From: Sciurus carolinensis
Lineage: Eukaryota > Chordata > Mammalia > Rodentia > Sciuridae
Reading direction: 5' to 3'
Length of the DNA: 64,000 nucleotides
Assembly (NCBI RefSeq): GCF_902686445.1
Contig: NC_062226.1
Location: 15,100,001 to 15,164,000 of the forward strand
Both the position numbers and the translations under genes were made by a program. This document shows positions 9,817 to 19,784 of this stretch, one piece after another (positions within the stretch are counted from its first letter, which is position 1; each line of letters opens with the position of its first letter). The notes under the pieces are model-generated. The model was not told the DNA's origin. It was given only the letters and a program-made list of their open reading frames with translations, and searched no databases.

Positions 9817-9935
9817 TTTTAACCTTTTATTGAGAATAGTTGCTTAAAGAGTTGAGGATGTAGTCTTCTGGCCTATAAAGCCTAAAATATTTACCATTTT
9901 GTCCTTTCCTGAAAAACTTTAGCGACACCTGCTTT
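9817..9935 (+). mobile_element. hAT-Charlie-type DNA transposon, second half
   Basis: 'cctataaagcctaaaatatt' and 'accattttgtcctttcctga' match the 3' half of the same element as 8522-8636 (consensus phrase 'gcaaagcctaaaatattt'). This confirms that the MaLR split a single transposon. Confidence 0.85.
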
Positions 9936-10097
9936 GGAAGGTCAATTGACACCATCCACACACACTTGACTTTGCAGTCTGCTGGGATAACTTCCCAGGG
10001 TTCAAACATAAAATCCTTTGACACCCCCCATGTCATTTCTTCTGATTATATCATCTCACCCAGACTGCTTCTCAGGTAAACTTGTATTTGTCTTTTA

Positions 10098-10117
10098 ATG
10101 ATGATGATGATGATGAT
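10098..10117. repeat. (ATG)n short microsatellite
   Basis: About six ATG/GAT units, interrupted at the 3' side. It is next to the start of an antisense MIR. Confidence 0.85.
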
Positions 10118-10120
10118 CAT

Positions 10121-10231
10121 GATGGCTAATAGTTGTTGAATACTTACTGAGTGCCAAGCACTGTTTTAAATATTTTATAGTCATTAATTCATTTAACGAA
10201 CAAAGCCTACACAGGAAGTACTATTATTCTC
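10121..10231 (-). repeat. MIR, part 1 (split)
   Basis: Antisense MIR: 'gttgttgaatacttactgag', 'tgccaagcactgttttaaat' and 'gaagtactattattct'. It is interrupted by a MaLR LTR and resumes at 10656. Confidence 0.88.
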
Positions 10232-10655
10232 TGTTAGTCTGTTTTTCATTGCTGGGATCAAAATACCTGACAAGAACAATTTAGAAGAGGCAAAGTTTAT
10301 TTCAGAGGCTCAGTCCGTGGTCGGTCAGCTCCATTGCTCTGGGTGCAAAGTGAGGCAGATCATCATGGTGAAAGTGTTTGGTGGAGGAAAGATGAGCAGT
10401 TCATGACAGTCAGGAAGCAGAGAGAACATTTAGAGAACCAGGGACAAAATATAATTCTCAAGGTCATGCTGCAAGTGACCTGTTTTCTCCATCTATACCT
10501 CACCTACCTGCAGCTACCATCCAGTAGTCCATTCAAATGATTAATCCATCAAATGGATTAATCCACTGATGAGGTTATACCTTTTATAATTTAATCATTT
10601 CACCTTTGAACTTTCATGCATTGCCTAACATATGAGCTTGGGGGAGTATCTCACA
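10232..10655 (-). mobile_element. MaLR solo LTR
   Basis: An LTR in antisense orientation, bounded TG...CA (starts 'tgttagtctgtttttcattg', ends 'gagtatctcaca'). Internal blocks 'aaaatacctgacaagaacaa' and 'ggattaatccactgatgagg' are shared with other MaLR copies here. No internal region, so it is a solo LTR inside a MIR. Confidence 0.9.
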
Positions 10656-10760
10656 ATACTCCCATTTTACAGTGAAATAAAAAGACATTCCAGAGATCAA
10701 TCCACTTGCCCAAAGATACAGAGCTGTGAAATGGTTGAGCTGATTTGAGATCCAGCTCTG
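10656..10760 (-). repeat. MIR, part 2
   Basis: Continuation of 10121-10231: 'actcccattttacagtgaaa', 'ccacttgcccaaagatacag' and 'gatttgagatccagctctg' follow the antisense MIR order. Confidence 0.85.
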
Positions 10761-11799
10761 CCGTCCTCTGGAAAACTTTCTCAGAATTCTGGAGGAAGTT
10801 TGTAATTATCTTTCCTCAGATCATGTTGTGCCCACTTGGATTACAACACATTTCCCAGAAGATGGCTACCACTTGTGCCTCCCTTCTTTCTCTTCAAATG
10901 GTGGCTGGCTGGGGACAGGAGCCATATATTTTGCATATCTGACATCCTATCAGCACATATAGCAGAAAACAGTGGTAAAAACACTGCTCATGTGACTCAA
11001 ATTTCAGGCTTTCCCAAAAGCAGCCCTGTGTGAGCCTAGATGACTTCCTGCCTCAACATAGGGGTTGTTATCAAGATGTAAAGGATATTTCAAAGACCCC
11101 AGAATTTGAAACTCTTGCCCTGGGGTTTGATAGATCTAGCAGTGGTAGAAATAAGACGGGTTCTTCCATAGACAGATTCCCTGGAGGAAACTGGAGACTT
11201 AAGCCAAGAAAGACAGGTGGGGGGTCATTATAATAATGGTAAATAGGAGTATTACCATGCAGGGGTGTTGTTAAGTTCCTTATATGAAAAAGAACATTAC
11301 AAAGTCCAAAATGGCATCTAATTATAGGGAAGTATATACATCTTTTATGCTGTTAGGTTTAGAAGTACGGGATAAGACTGCGGAACAATGTGAGGTACAC
11401 ATCAGAACCTTTTTATTTCTGGGTTATTATCTTAGGGTCTTGAAAATGTTCCATCTTTAAGTCTTAGGGCCCCCAAATGAAAATGTAGTAGCTATTTTAC
11501 TTCACATTTAAAAACCTCCACTGGTTAAGTCAGGAGGTAGCCTTTATCATCACTAGGTTTATCCCCATGGAAAGAAATACTTAAGCAAAAAGTGATCTTA
11601 GGCAAGAAGAGATGAATTCACCAGAAGGGCACTGAGTCATCTTGTGAGCCTTGGATCATGGGTATGTCTGGACTATAGTGACATTTGGAATTAGGGACTC
11701 CATTTAGCCAGGATTTTATCTCCCTTGTGTCTTTCATTCCTGCATGTCATTTTCACCCTCTTGTGCTGGCTTCCTTTATGAAGTAAAGAACACATCTAC
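10761..11799. other. Unassigned non-coding stretch
   Basis: About 1 kb without a recognised repeat or gene. The frames here (up to 68 codons) have no domains. No canonical promoter or splice architecture was seen. Confidence 0.45.
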
Positions 11800-12020
11800 A
11801 CACCTGACTTCAACCAGTCGTGTTCCGGGACTATCGTCAGAGAGACTCCTTTCTCTTCCTTTCATTCTTATTGGAAACTCCTAGAGGAAAACTTGGATTG
11901 ACCTGGCTTACACATAGGTCATTGGTCAATGTACCCATGCCATTCCCATAGTGAATGAGGTGTGCTGAGCTGGGTGACCATGGCCATTGTTATCCTCTGC
12001 AAAAGACAAGAAGTGGTGAC
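11800..12020. repeat. Possible ancient dispersed repeat
   Basis: 'cttggattgacctggcttac', then 'acataggtcattggtcaatg' and 'gctgagctgggtgaccatgg', resembles the alternating 'gattggcc...gggtcatgtgccc' blocks of an old mammalian repeat, also suspected at 40290-40700. The family is not named. Confidence 0.4.
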
Positions 12021-12149
12021 CTGGCAAGGGTGTTACATACTCCTCACCCAGAAATCTCAACACTTCTCATAGACTTTGGGACTAGGAAGGTTTGTTTTAG
12101 TCTTGGGTCCTCCTTTTAAGGAAAAAAGGTTATGAGAGGTCTCCTACAT

Positions 12150-12335
12150 GTCGACTGTCTTATATTTAATTCTCAAAGTAATCATATGAAGACACTATTT
12201 TTACTCCCAGTTCATACATAAAGAAATGAAGGATTAGGGAGGTTAAGTAACCCATCTGATATATCTGGCTGGTAAAGGTCTAGCCTGGGATGAGAAATGA
12301 GAATCTGGGCTCCTGAGCCTTTGCTCCTTTCTTTA
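12150..12335 (-). repeat. MIR
   Basis: Antisense MIR: 'attctcaaagtaatcatatg', 'gacactatttttactcccag', 'gggaggttaagtaacccatc' and 'tggctggtaaaggtctagcc', in order. Confidence 0.8.
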
Positions 12336-12799
12336 TACAACTTAACCTTTCATGAACTTGGAAGTTGCTTTACCCTTTTGGGCATTGGGCATTATCTCCT
12401 TCTGTGAAATTAGATCTTTTTCAATTTAAAAATTCATCTCTAATTTAATTTTCACATTTTTTTCCTGTTTTTCTCATTCTCAAGAGACATGCATGGCTCT
12501 AACTTCTGACAAATGATGCATTCTCTATTACCAGAGGAAGAACAATCCTCCAAGTGGTAAAGCAGTGGGTTAATCTCTTTTTCTGGGTTTATGGGGCTGA
12601 AGTAGACAAAACCCTGGATCTAAAGTCCGGGCTGTACGTTTTGTTTTTCAGATTCTCTTCTTGTGTGAACTTCAGCAAGATGCTTCTTAATGCTGAACCC
12701 AACTTTCTCTTCAAAAAAGAAAGAAACACCACCCATGCTCCACAGCCCTGGGGGCTATAGTTCAGATGCTTAAAACAATTCCTACTGGTGGACTTTCAC
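12336..12799. other. Mostly unassigned; MIR traces
   Basis: 'ggaagttgctttacccttt' near 12360 and 'gtgtgaacttcagcaagatg' near 12664 look like sense MIR cores, but too little matches to set limits. Nothing else recognised. Confidence 0.35.
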
Positions 12800-12900
12800 T
12801 TTTAAAAAAAAGCTTACCTGCCTTCCTGTTCTTCCAAGCCCTCAGTTTTCTTACCTGTAAAAGAATGGGTGTTGGATCAAATACTCTACCTCCTTCCACT
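12800..12900 (+). repeat. MIR-like fragment
   Basis: 'ctcagttttcttacctgtaa', then 'gttggatcaaatactctacc', follows the MIR 3' half with the 'ggatcagatgatctct' variant. Confidence 0.65.
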
Positions 12901-13734
12901 TCTCAGATGCTAAGCCTCTGGTTTTCATGCACATGAAAATACACGTCCACCCCTTGCCTCTTCCACCTCACCTTCACCCTGCCCTGCAGGGATTCCTGTC
13001 CAGGCACAGCCACTGGAGCTCATTCCCTGCCCCTTTCTACTCCTCTCTCCCCATCATCCCAGTGACTCACTGGACCCCCAGCACTCCCAGAGATAATTCC
13101 CAGCAGCGAGCTCTCTCCTCCAGGCTCTTAAGGTGGCCACACACTGGGCTAAATAAGCTGCTTACCAGCATGGGGAGGGACAGCATTTGGAGTGCCATGT
13201 CTTTTTTTAGCTTTGCTTCAAAGGGAAGCTGATTTGGAAACGTATTTGGAAGATCTCCCTAATTTAGTACTTGGAACTCCGTGAATGTGGGGACAGAGGG
13301 AGAGAAATCACACTCTTGCTTCTCTGTCTTCTTTGGAGATTCCTAATGTCTCACCTCTCCAGACCTTTAAAAATTATGTGGCTTTACCAGAGTTTTACCT
13401 CTCCGTGGATGGAGTTTGAAACATTTTTTCAGACATTAATTAGATCAGCTATGAACTATGCCAGGACATCAGGGTAGGGTGTTGCAGGAACTATAAAAAG
13501 TGGTAGGACCAAGGCTAAAGGAAGCCCATTAGCTACCAGTTGGTCTTAAAATGAGCCCCCAAGAGTCCACCCCCACCCAGAGGGATGGAGAAAACTTATC
13601 TTGATCTAAGCCAGCGCTGTTACTCAAAACCACCTGACCCATTGTATCCTGTGATTTTACAGAGATTTCCAACAGCAGTCCCCAGCAACACTAATCAGAA
13701 AGCAGATTATGATGATATAATCTTGTTTTCTGAT
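12901..13734. other. Unassigned; candidate regulatory segment 13160-13480
   Basis: No repeat recognised in about 830 bp. The 13160-13480 part is dense in AT-type factor words ('aataagctgcttaccagcat', 'cagacattaattagatcagc') and has no repeat hallmark, which is how conserved non-coding elements often look. This is a pattern judgement, not a conservation measurement. Confidence 0.3.
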
Positions 13735-13736
13735 GA

Positions 13737-13978
13737 CAGATCATGTCTGAGAGCATGAGATTTGGAATCAGACTGGCACAAGTTCAAATGCAAGCTTGAC
13801 CATTTCCTAGCTTTGTGAACCTGAGCGAATAACTTGACCTTTCTAAGTTCCCTCTTGGGTGAAACAGAGTAATGAAAAAGGCACTTATCTCACAGGGCTT
13901 TTGTGCGATTTAAATGCAAAAGTGCTTAACATGGCACCTGGAACATAGTAAGCAGTTATAAATGTTGGCTATAATTAT
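13737..13978 (+). repeat. Full-length MIR
   Basis: Nearly complete sense MIR from 'gagagcatgagatttggaat' through the core 'gaccatttcctagctttgtg', 'gggtgaaacagagtaatgaa', 'cacagggcttttgtgcgatt' and 'catggcacctggaacatagt' to 'aaatgttggctataattatt'. It is one of the best-preserved MIRs here. Confidence 0.95.
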
Positions 13979-14075
13979 TTATTCATTCAACCCCTCATTA
14001 AACAAATATTTATTGAGGGTTTACTGTTTGCCAACCACTCTCCTAAGTGCTTACTATTATTTCACTTACTATTGT
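13979..14075 (-). repeat. L2 3' end
   Basis: 'tcattcaacccctcattaaa', then 'caaatatttattgagggttt' and 'actgtttgccaaccactc', is the antisense L2 terminus. Confidence 0.78.
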
Positions 14076-14589
14076 GACTGCTGTTACTATCAGCAGACAT
14101 TGTCAACCTGGTTGGAACAGCTCTTCAGACAGAAACTGAGAGTTCAGGGAAAAGTTCCAGCTCCAAGGGAAGCAGAAGGAAGTCTGGGTACAGGGAACTG
14201 AGTCTAGAGTCAGTTGCACAGGTCTGGGTACCCAGGAGATTGGGGAAAGCACAAGGCTCTGTTTGAACTTAAACACAGGGGTCTCCCTAAGCATGCTGAG
14301 GGGACCATTTCTCATTTCTGGGAGGTTTCACCTAATCTGGACAGATCTGGGTTGGGTTTTCAGGTATCTGGAAGAACAGTCAGTGCCTGACACTTCGTGG
14401 CTAGAGGTGAAGAAAGCAGAGGCCTCACTCTTCCTTAGATTAGTGAGCCTTAAATGAGACAAAGTTTGAAAGTGTGCTTTGCAAATGGGGAAGATTTGGG
14501 CAACACTGGGATAATGGGAAGACTCGCTGTCTGTGATGCTGACTATGCCACGGGTAGTTCTTGCTGTTCCTTAATGGGTTGCCGAAGAA
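14076..14589. other. Unassigned non-coding stretch
   Basis: No repeat or gene recognised. Frames of up to 79 codons run in several registers without domains. Confidence 0.45.
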
Positions 14590-14755
14590 AAGAGAAGGTT
14601 CTAGAGTTAGACTCTGCTTCTTATTAGTGATGATAAATTTAGCGAATTCTTCTTTTCCCTGAACCTCGGTTTCCCATCTGTTAAATGTGAATAATGATAA
14701 CAATAGCTACCATAACCAGCAAGAACATTCGAGGAAATTTCTATATAAAAGTTTT
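14590..14755 (+). repeat. MIR
   Basis: 'gactctgcttcttattagtg', 'ccctgaacctcggtttccca' and 'tctgttaaatgtgaataatg' follow the sense MIR core. Confidence 0.85.
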
Positions 14756-14772
14756 GAGGGAATGGGTTAGTG

Positions 14773-14827
14773 TTTTTCAAAGTGTCCAGGAACCACTGCA
14801 TTAGAATGCCTTGGGTAGCTAGTTAGA
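14773..14827 (+). mobile_element. MER5A DNA transposon, part 1 of 3
   Basis: 'tttttcaaagtgtccaggaa', then 'ccactgcattagaatgcctt' and 'gctagttaga', is the 5' third of a MER5A hAT element. It is interrupted by an L1 and then by an L2-like fragment, and resumes at 15125 and 15358. Confidence 0.8.
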
Positions 14828-15124
14828 TGAAGGAGATTGAGGGGCAGAAGGAGGGACAGGATAGGGGAAGAACAGTAGAATGAATCTGACTGAACTTTCT
14901 TATGTACATGCATGAATATACCACAGTGAAACTCAACATCAAGTATATCCACAAGACACTTATAAAGCAACCTCTAAAAAGTTGCATAAAGATCAGTAGA
15001 ATAGAGGAAGGAGAAAGGGGGAGAGAGAAGAAAGAGGAGGGAAGTGCTGGGGACTAACTTAGAGCAAATTATATCCCATACTTCTGTGATTATGTCAAAA
15101 TATATTCTAAGTAGAATCAATAAA
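14828..15124 (+). mobile_element. Squirrel-type L1 3' UTR, inserted in MER5A
   Basis: A purine-rich block ('agaggaaggagaaaggggga') is followed by 'gtgctggggactaacttaga' and 'tgattatgtcaaaatatatt', ending 'caataaaaaa'. This fits the 3' UTR of a squirrel L1 subfamily that differs from the one at 31899. No coding part remains. Confidence 0.65.
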
Positions 15125-15164
15125 AAATGCAGACCCCAGGTTTACTCCTGGTAGGGTCCTTTCA
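15125..15164 (+). mobile_element. MER5A, part 2 of 3
   Basis: 'aatgcagaccccaggtttac' continues the MER5A consensus block 'aaatgcagattctcgggccc' directly after the L1. Confidence 0.7.
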
Positions 15165-15357
15165 ACCCCTTAATTTGTTCCATGTTTCCCAACAGCATGT
15201 CTACCTGATATTTTCTTTCTTTCCTTTTTGTCTATTTTCTCCATTTGTTTTCCTATAAATTTCATAGGGGTAGAAACTTTTGCTGTTGTGGTTCCAGTCC
15301 CTATAATAGCCCCTATAACTGTGCTAGATGAATAGTGATAAAAGAATGAATGAATGA
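15165..15357 (+). repeat. L2-like fragment inside MER5A
   Basis: 'ctataatagcccctataact', then 'gtgctagatgaatagtgata' and GAATGAATGAATGA, is an L2 3' end. Its limits are set by where MER5A sequence stops and resumes. Confidence 0.6.
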
Positions 15358-15449
15358 ATTGGAATCTCTAGAAGGGGGTCTTCAAATTCATCGTTTCTGT
15401 AGTCACCATGAAGAATTCTTGAAAACACTCAAGCTTGAGAACCACCCTG
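15358..15449 (+). mobile_element. MER5A, part 3 of 3
   Basis: 'ggaatctctagaagggggtc' and the terminal 'aagcttgagaaccaccctg' complete the element (consensus ending 'agtttgagaaccactg'). Confidence 0.75.
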
Positions 15450-15497
15450 CAACATGCCTAATTGGTAATTGATTATTCTTTCCCCTTCCTTCCTCTT

Positions 15498-15825
15498 TAA
15501 GATTTTTTTTAAAAAAATTATTCTTCATTGTTTGTCTGTAAGATATACAATGTGACGTTTGATATACATATTAAAATTACTACAGTTCAACAAATTAACA
15601 TATCCAATATTATCCATATATATTTTCCTGGTAAGTGCATCTACAATCTGTCTTTGCAAATTTTCAGTATACAATATAATACTATTAATTTTAGTTCCCA
15701 TGTTGTATGTTAGATCTCCAGGTTTTGTCATCCCACCTAACTGCAGATTGGGACCCTTTGACCTACTTCTCCCCTCCCGATGTAGTGATCACCCTTCCAA
15801 TCTGTTTCCATTTATTTAACTTTTT
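15498..15825 (-). mobile_element. Old L1M 3' UTR fragment
   Basis: Antisense L1 3' UTR: 'gatatacaatgtgacgtttg', 'ttcaacaaattaacatatcc', 'tttcagtatacaatataata', 'tgttagatctccaggttttg' and 'gggaccctttgacctacttc', in consensus order. Confidence 0.92.
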
Positions 15826-16409
15826 GTTGGTTTCTTCAGCTTGTTTAAAGATGACATTAGCAATGAGAGATGACTGAGTGAGGTCTAGGATGGATGGTGG
15901 ATGTGATTAACTCATCAGCTCTCACCCGTTGTTACAGAGATGTAAAGACATTGCGGGAACAAGCCTTGGTTGGTGTATTCTGATGAGAATCCTAGGAATC
16001 TCTTAGGTGTTGACTTCTTTAGTGCTTGGGGGTGTAACTGTCCCAGGGGTTCTGGAGAAAACAGCCTGAAGACTCCACCTTCTGCTCCATTAGACATAGG
16101 CCTGGTCTCCTTGACACTTACCTAACTAGAGTTGGAAGGTGGCCCAGCTCTTGACCAAAAAGCATATGGCCTCAACCCCAGCAGACGGATGAGGATTCAG
16201 AACTGCAGCCTGCTTCTGGGCCTGAGCTGGTTCCGAGCTAAGATGAGAGATCCAGCTTCCAGACTTGGTTTTAGGCTGACCATCTTCTGAAGGCCATGGA
16301 TGGTGGACTGGGGTCTCCAAGGGCACACTGGGTCCCGAGGAAGGCAGGGAAGGAGCTGGCATGCACGGCACACCCAGCACTTCGTTCTTTGTGAATCGTC
16401 TCTTCTGGC
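15826..16409. other. Unassigned non-coding stretch
   Basis: No repeat is recognised. Two overlapping antisense frames (85 and 122 codons) lie in 16126-16565, but the longer one continues into a MIR and neither shows a domain, so they are not called. Confidence 0.45.
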
Positions 16410-16580
16410 TTTGAAGGTTGTCCAGTGACCCGCTGTGTGACTTCCAGTCATCATCTTGTCTCTTTGAGCCATCCTTAAACTCGGGGTAGTAGTAACACCA
16501 TCTGGAGTCGGGGCATCACGAGGCGTTTGAAGATCAGGGCGCTCTCTTTGGCATATAGTATGCACTAGATGGTTTCCTTC
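16410..16580 (+). repeat. MIR
   Basis: 'acccgctgtgtgacttccag', 'ctttgagccatccttaaact' and 'tcaggg...catatagtatgcac' blocks follow the sense MIR order. Confidence 0.7.
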
Positions 16581-17409
16581 TCTTTATCTTAACACCTGAC
16601 ATTCCAAAAAGTTTAAGGTGAAAAATAAGATGAGTATCTGATGGAGGAGGGTGACTGTGGAAGGAAGCAGGACAGGCAGCTCTGGGGACAGAAGGCTGGG
16701 GGAGGGAAGTGCTCACTGGGGTATTTGGGAGCCACTTAACTTAAGAGGCTCAAACTAATCAATCCCTCTCGTCTCATCATGGGACTTGCAATCAGGGCTC
16801 CACCTGCTCACCTGCTGCTCGCCCTCGGAGAAGCTGCCAGAGCCAATCATGGGGCATTGTTCTCTCAGCTCTTCTCTCTGGAGAGGCTCTCTGGGCTGGG
16901 AGAGAGCCTGGCCAGGAGGGAGCAAGAGGGGAGGACTGGCAGAGCCCAGCCCTGGGGCTGAGATCTGGGCACCCAGCACAGTCCCTCCAGTTCTCCCAGG
17001 AGAGCGAGGCCCTGGTGTGACTTGGCAAGGTCACAGAGAAACCCAGGTATTGGGGTAGGGAGTGTCACCTGTAGGCATCGGTCAACTTAAGTTCATTCAT
17101 TGACTCAATGATATTTTAAAATCAATTCAGTAAGTATTTAAAATTATTCATTCATTCACTGTAAATATTTAATCATTGCCTGTTATGGGTTCAGGTCCTC
17201 TAAGGCCACAAGAGGACACATTGTATTTCCAATCCCACACTCTTTCTTCTATGAAGACCCAGACATTCCAGTGGTAACTTTGCTCAGATCCAGCTGGGGA
17301 CACAGAGAAGTTCCTGCCTGTCCCTCTCCTTCCCCTATCTCACTCCTAGGTTCTCAAACCCTAGAAATTGCCGAGGACACCAGGAAAGCATGAATCCGTC
17401 TGGAGTCAG
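16581..17409. other. Unassigned; G/C-richer part 16780-17050
   Basis: No recognised repeat apart from TTCATTCA-type runs near 17090-17160 that hint at an L2/MIR tail. The 16780-17050 part is G/C-richer but CpG-poor, and its several short overlapping frames are not convincing exons. Confidence 0.4.
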
Positions 17410-17550
17410 TGGAATTTAGTTTATTTGAATTGACTTGAACTGAATGAAATGGAATTACTAAACTAAATGGAAATAATTGAATTGAAATATAGCAAATTGG
17501 ATTGAATCGAGATTAATTGAAATGAAATCAATTGAGAATGTATTGAATCA
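17410..17550. repeat. Degenerate ATTGA/GAATT tandem tract
   Basis: About 140 bp built of loosely repeated ATTGA, GAATT and AATGA words ('aattgaattgaaatatagca', 'ttgaatcgagattaattgaa'). It is too decayed for an exact unit but clearly tandem in character. It is bordered by ordinary sequence and a MIR. Confidence 0.75.
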
Positions 17551-17614
17551 CGATGCCGCGAGAGGTCTGGACATCGCCTCCTCGACCCCACTCATTGTGC
17601 GGTGAAGGAACCGA

Positions 17615-17745
17615 AGGGGGGGCGGTGAGATGGAAGGTCAATGACTTTGACGAGATCAAGAAAGTGGCAGAGTTAGGCTTCAAAGCCAGGTGGCCTAACT
17701 CCCAGGCCAGGACCTTTCCTGTTGTGCCACATATCCAGAATTGGT
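17615..17745 (-). repeat. MIR
   Basis: 'gagatcaagaaagtggcaga', then 'gttaggcttcaaagccaggt' and 'aactcccaggccaggacctt', is the antisense MIR 5' half. Confidence 0.85.
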
Positions 17746-18478
17746 GGGACTGATGCTGGATTCTGAAAAAGACACGAGTTCATAGAAATTAGTAGTGAAA
17801 AGGACTTTGGAAAATAACCAGGCATCCAGTTTTAAGCACCTAAATCACCCACGTGTGTCCCCATTCCTCTGAGTTTGGCTTTCTGTGGACTGCCTGTATA
17901 GGTTGTGGTGAATACACAAAGAAAGAAAAACCTGGACTCTGAGTTCAGTGGGAAAAGATGGAAGGAAAGTTCTTTGGGATGAACCCCGGTGGGAATGCAT
18001 TTACTCTGAGGAAGAAGGATGTGATGCTTGTACCTGACAATCTCCTTGAATTCCCAATCACAAGATCACTGTCCCTGGGAGTCGACTGTGAGTGTCATTC
18101 TTTGGGTGATACCTTTGCAAATACATATGTGTTAACTGGGAGAGATAGCATGTGCAACAACTGCATGTTACTGTGACCATCTTATCCTATTAACTGGAAC
18201 CCAAACGAAGGCTCCTATGGGGGCTGGAAAGAGATATGATTTGAGGAAGTGAAGTTGGATCTACAGCCAATGTTATTTTTAAAAAATAGTACAAATGGCC
18301 TTCCCAGAAATCTAAATCTCTAAGTCTCTATAATGCATATGTGTTATTATTTTGATAAAAGTGTTATACAATAAGCTTAGTCTGATATTAGTCTGGATTT
18401 AATGAATAGGCAATGGTAGCCTATTGACATCTCCCCTGATATGGTCCCAAATGGTAATCAGTGCTCAACAGAACACAC
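17746..18478. other. Unassigned non-coding stretch
   Basis: No recognised element. A 72-codon frame at 17958-18176 has no domain and no splice context. AT-rich toward the 3' side. Confidence 0.45.
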
Positions 18479-18817
18479 AGGTTAAATACTCCTTATCAAA
18501 ATGCAGGGGTTAGACATGTTTGAGAGGTCTAATTGTTTTAGATTTGGGGTTTGAATATTTGCATACACATAATGGCTTATCTTGGGGATGGGACTCACAT
18601 TTAAACACAAAACTCCTCTGTGCTTCAAATATGGGGTGTGTGTATGTGTGTGTGTGCATGTGCACAAGGGAGGTAACAATAGTTTTAGTGCACCTATGTT
18701 TTGACTGCAACCTGTTGCATGAGGTCAGGTGTGGGATTTTTCACTTGTTGCATGTTGGTACCCCAAATTTCCAGTTTTGGGGGTATTCTGGATTTTTGGA
18801 TTAGGGATGGTCAAGCT
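18479..18817. mobile_element. TIR DNA transposon (Tc1/mariner-like)
   Basis: Imperfect terminal inverted repeats: 'aggttaaatactccttatc' at the left and 'gattagggatggtcaagct' at the right, whose reverse complement aligns to it. Internal 'gaatatttgcatacacataa', then 'ttatcttggggatgggactc', is a block I recognise from a common mammalian DNA transposon with these ends. A TG-rich run has expanded inside (18638-18662). No transposase frame. Confidence 0.82.
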
Positions 18818-19000
18818 GTGCAAGCTTTCGCAAATAATCTCCACAACAACTCTGCAGAGTCAGGCAGGAAAACTTGGTATCATTTTACAGGGAGGAATGG
18901 AGCCCAGAGTGTCCACAGTTCCCCTGCGGTCACATAGTAAATCAAATGCAAAGGAAAGACCCGATCGTTACCCTGGGCTCACCTAATCCCAAGCTCTGTT
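18818..19000 (-). repeat. MIR
   Basis: 'aataatctccacaacaactc', 'ttggtatcattttacaggga' and 'ggtcacatagtaaatcaaat' follow the antisense MIR order. It directly abuts the TIR transposon. Confidence 0.82.
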
Positions 19001-19784
19001 GGACACAGTAGAGGCTGGGGTTTTTACCTCTGACACGGACCTTCACATAGCGGTTCATGAGTTGTGTGGGCTGGGAGTGGCATAAGTCACCGGTGGGGAG
19101 GAGGCTTCTCCAAGCCGAGAGTGGCTCATTTCACCCATGCCCCTGCTGATGGGGCAGCCTCTGGAGTGTGTAATCATCGTAATGAGCTGTGGCGCTTGTC
19201 AAGGTATGTGGTCCGGATGCTTGTTGCTGTGATGTAGAGATAATTGGCCCTGCCACGGGACACAAGCTGGCCCACAGGCTCTTAGCAAACCGCAGGCTGG
19301 AGCAATGACACAGGGAGGGAGGCTGCCCACGACACTGACTCCCAGTTCCTCCCACGTCTATCATCACAGCCCTGTCTTACCATCAGACTCTGAAATCAGA
19401 AATAAGGGCCATTTAGGAGGCGACAGGTGAGTGTGAGAGGTAGGTTCTGGCACCAGTGAGTCCTCACTTTAATGCAGTTTCAAATGAAAGTGAGCTAGAT
19501 TTGGGAAGGAGCAGCACAGGAGAATCAGTCACCTACCTGAGACTCACACATCTCCAGTTCCAGGAACAATAGGCCCCACCTTGGGGCAGGCTCTTCACTG
19601 AGCTCATCATAAAACCTATGGCAGGAGTCTCAGGCCAGCCACAGAGTGACTTGCCAGTACTTAGGCTAAATTCCAGTTTCCATTTTTTGCCCCACTTCCA
19701 GTAACTGGGTTATTTTTTACATCCTTTGTGATGAAAGCCTGCTTTATATACCTGTTTCTTCCACTTGACTCGAGTTGTCCATTT
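19001..19784. other. Unassigned; candidate regulatory segment 19080-19380
   Basis: No repeat hallmark in about 780 bp. Within it, 'gtgtaatcatcgtaatgagc' and 'atgtagagataattggccct' carry closely spaced homeodomain-type words in compact sequence. This is a candidate for conservation testing, not a demonstrated element. Confidence 0.3.

Noticed and set aside
16126..16565. Two antisense frames (84 and 122 codons) near a G/C-richer area.
   Set aside because: The longer one runs into a MIR; no domain or conserved motif.
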